Source: Thermoplasmata archaeon (GTDB lineage Archaea; Thermoplasmatota; Thermoplasmata; WALJ01). From it: a DNA stretch of 14,278 nt. The DNA is taken from NCBI GenBank assembly GCA_015522885.1, contig WALJ01000057.1:1-14278 (forward strand). Reading direction: 5' to 3'. Shown here piece by piece: positions 13,394-14,278 of the stretch. The notes under the pieces are model-generated. The model was not told the origin of the DNA. It did no database searches and saw only the letters and a program-made list of their open reading frames with translations. How positions within the stretch are numbered: position 1 is the stretch's first letter; each line of letters opens with the position of its first letter. Made by a program: the position numbers and the translations under genes.

Positions 13394-13744
13394 ATGGATG
13401 CGATGGACAGAGCTATCGAAGAGCTGAGAGGAATCGAAGGCGTCAACGGGGTGCTCGTAGTGTCAACGAGCGGTGCCCATATCTACGGAGAGGCTCCGCC
13501 GAACGCACATCTCGAGACATTCACCACAATGTCAGCGATTCTGCTCGGTGCCGCACAGACAGCCACAAAGGAGCTGAGAGATAAACTGAGAGACGTGGAG
13601 GTGGACCTCGAAGGCTCCAAGTTGCTCATTCATCCGGCGGGTCCGAGAGCTCTCCTTGTTTTGAATGTCGAGAAAGGCCGAGAAGTCAAAGCCATACTGA
13701 AGAAGAGCGCAGAAGTGGGAGAACACATAGGAAAGCTTCTCTGA
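13394..13744 (+). CDS. Roadblock/LC7 (MglB-like) domain protein
   Basis: This 116-residue single-domain protein has a Roadblock/LC7 fold. An N-terminal helix (MDRAIEELRGIEGV) leads to NGVLVVSTSGAHIYGEA, the typical 'g.lvvs.dG..i' hairpin, followed by the long helix FTTMSAILLGAAQTATKEL and a strand pair ending LLIHPAGPRALLVLNVEKG. Such proteins dimerise and usually act as partners or GTPase-activating modules of small Ras-like GTPases (MglB with MglA in bacteria); no GTPase is in the window. I start at ATG 13394, which has AGAGG 7 nt upstream and a promoter at the right distance; in-frame codons before it read through the promoter. It looks monocistronic. Confidence 0.85.
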   Translation: MDAMDRAIEELRGIEGVNGVLVVSTSGAHIYGEAPPNAHLETFTTMSAILLGAAQTATKELRDKLRDVEVDLEGSKLLIHPAGPRALLVLNVEKGREVKAILKKSAEVGEHIGKLL

Positions 13745-13753
13745 GCGATGTCC

Positions 13754-13762
13754 CTATATATG
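13754..13762 (+). promoter_or_regulatory. TATA box of the creatininase-family gene
   Basis: CTATATATG, centred about 33 nt before the TTG at 13791. The predicted start site is near 13784, next to the ribosome binding site GGTGAT (13782-13787), giving a leader of only a few bases. An 11-base palindrome, GAGAGGCTCTC (13762-13772), lies between TATA box and start site. Confidence 0.5.
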
Positions 13763-13790
13763 AGAGGCTCTCTTTTCCGCCGGTGATACT

Positions 13791-14278
13791 TTGAAGATAG
13801 AAGAGTTGACCTCCGAAGAATTCTCGAATGCAGTGGATGATTTTAGTACGGTGATACTGCCGATAGGCGCCGTGGAGGAGCACGGCTGGCATCTGCCTCT
13901 GAACACGGATACGATACAGCCGGAGAAAGTGGCGGAAGATGTCGAGAGGATATTGGAAGGTGAAAAATATAAGGTTCTGATAGCCCCGACGCTGAACTAC
14001 GGAAACTGCAGGACAACCGCGAATTTTCCCGGAACGATATCCATAAGCCCCGATTCCCTGCACTCCATTGTCTTTGACATACTCACGGAGTTCATGCGCC
14101 ACGGTCTGAAGAACATAGTAATTCTCTCGGGACACGCGGGAAGGAATCACATGGCAGCGCTCCGCATGGCCGCAGAGGATGCGCTTGAAGAGGGAGACGC
14201 TAAGATAATGGTCCTTTCCGATTATGACATCGCATACAAGCACCTCGGAGAAGAAGTGCCGGCAGACGACGGGCATGC
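13791..14278 (+). CDS. Creatininase-family amidohydrolase, 3' end outside window
   Basis: The first 162 residues are present. Family metal-site motifs are visible: PIGAVEEHGWHLPLNTDT (Glu29, His31, Asp40 correspond to the zinc ligands of creatininase), the glycine-rich LSGHAGRNH (~113-120), and DDGH at the very edge, the start of the conserved DxHAG motif. The family hydrolyses cyclic amides or formamides and includes creatinine amidohydrolase, the mycofactocin protease MftE and the archaeal riboflavin/F420 enzyme ArfB; the present sequence is closer to the canonical HG.HLP form and its substrate cannot be named. The start is TTG 13791: it follows GGTGAT, an in-frame stop lies upstream at 13761-13763, and no ATG or GTG is in frame between. 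Confidence 0.85.
   Translation, partial: MKIEELTSEEFSNAVDDFSTVILPIGAVEEHGWHLPLNTDTIQPEKVAEDVERILEGEKYKVLIAPTLNYGNCRTTANFPGTISISPDSLHSIVFDILTEFMRHGLKNIVILSGHAGRNHMAALRMAAEDALEEGDAKIMVLSDYDIAYKHLGEEVPADDGH

Noticed and set aside
1..14278. CRISPR array, tRNA, rRNA or insertion sequence
   Set aside because: Coding density is very high, with no gene-free stretch above about 130 nt; I saw no spaced direct repeats, no tRNA-like cloverleaf and no transposase.

Overview
The window is archaeal chromosome, most likely from a euryarchaeon in the broad sense. The evidence is the minus-strand block of archaeal/eukaryotic-type informational genes: 20S proteasome alpha, SBDS, exosome Rrp4/Rrp41/Rrp42, ribosomal protein L37Ae, RNA polymerase subunit P, KEOPS Pcc1 and prefoldin beta. 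TATA-type promoters 25-30 nt upstream of (nearly) leaderless starts, heavy use of AGA/AGG and ATA codons, archaeal-type PyrB/PyrI and a DtdA deacylase agree with this. Some sequences, such as the start of PsmA, recall Thermoplasmatota or methanogens, but the lineage cannot be fixed from this window alone.

Positions 1-3056 (minus strand) hold a tightly overlapping five-gene operon read from a leaderless promoter at about 3080. In transcription order it encodes a secreted, C-terminally anchored protein of unknown function with many N-glycosylation sequons, two short membrane proteins that are each one MgtE/SLC41-type cation-channel half, a PhoU + TrkA-C (RCK-C) soluble protein, and the start of what looks like a second PhoU-type protein cut by the window edge. 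The set reads as a multi-subunit divalent-cation channel or transporter with an extracellular accessory protein.

Positions 3183-7868 (minus strand) hold the archaeal proteasome-exosome superoperon: psmA, SBDS, rrp4, rrp41, rrp42, rpl37ae, rpoP, pcc1, pfdB. Most junctions are 1-nt gaps or ATGA overlaps, which implies translational coupling. The exception is an 18-nt gap before rrp4 that carries a good internal TATA box. rpoP (47 aa) lies between rpl37ae and pcc1. A perfect 8-bp hairpin follows the pfdB stop.

From about 7870 the genes switch to the plus strand. A divergent promoter region separates psmA from pyrB-pyrI-dtdA, an overlapping set for aspartate transcarbamoylase (catalytic and regulatory chains) and D-aminoacyl-tRNA deacylase. 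Next is a promoter and an 838-residue winged-helix / STAND NTPase (NB-ARC-like) / TPR signalling protein, overlapping a HemK/Mtq2-type methyltransferase. A separately promoted roadblock/LC7 protein and a truncated creatininase-family amidohydrolase close the window. All genes look intact except the two cut by the window ends. No tRNA, rRNA, CRISPR or mobile element was seen, and no gene-free stretch exceeds about 130 bases.
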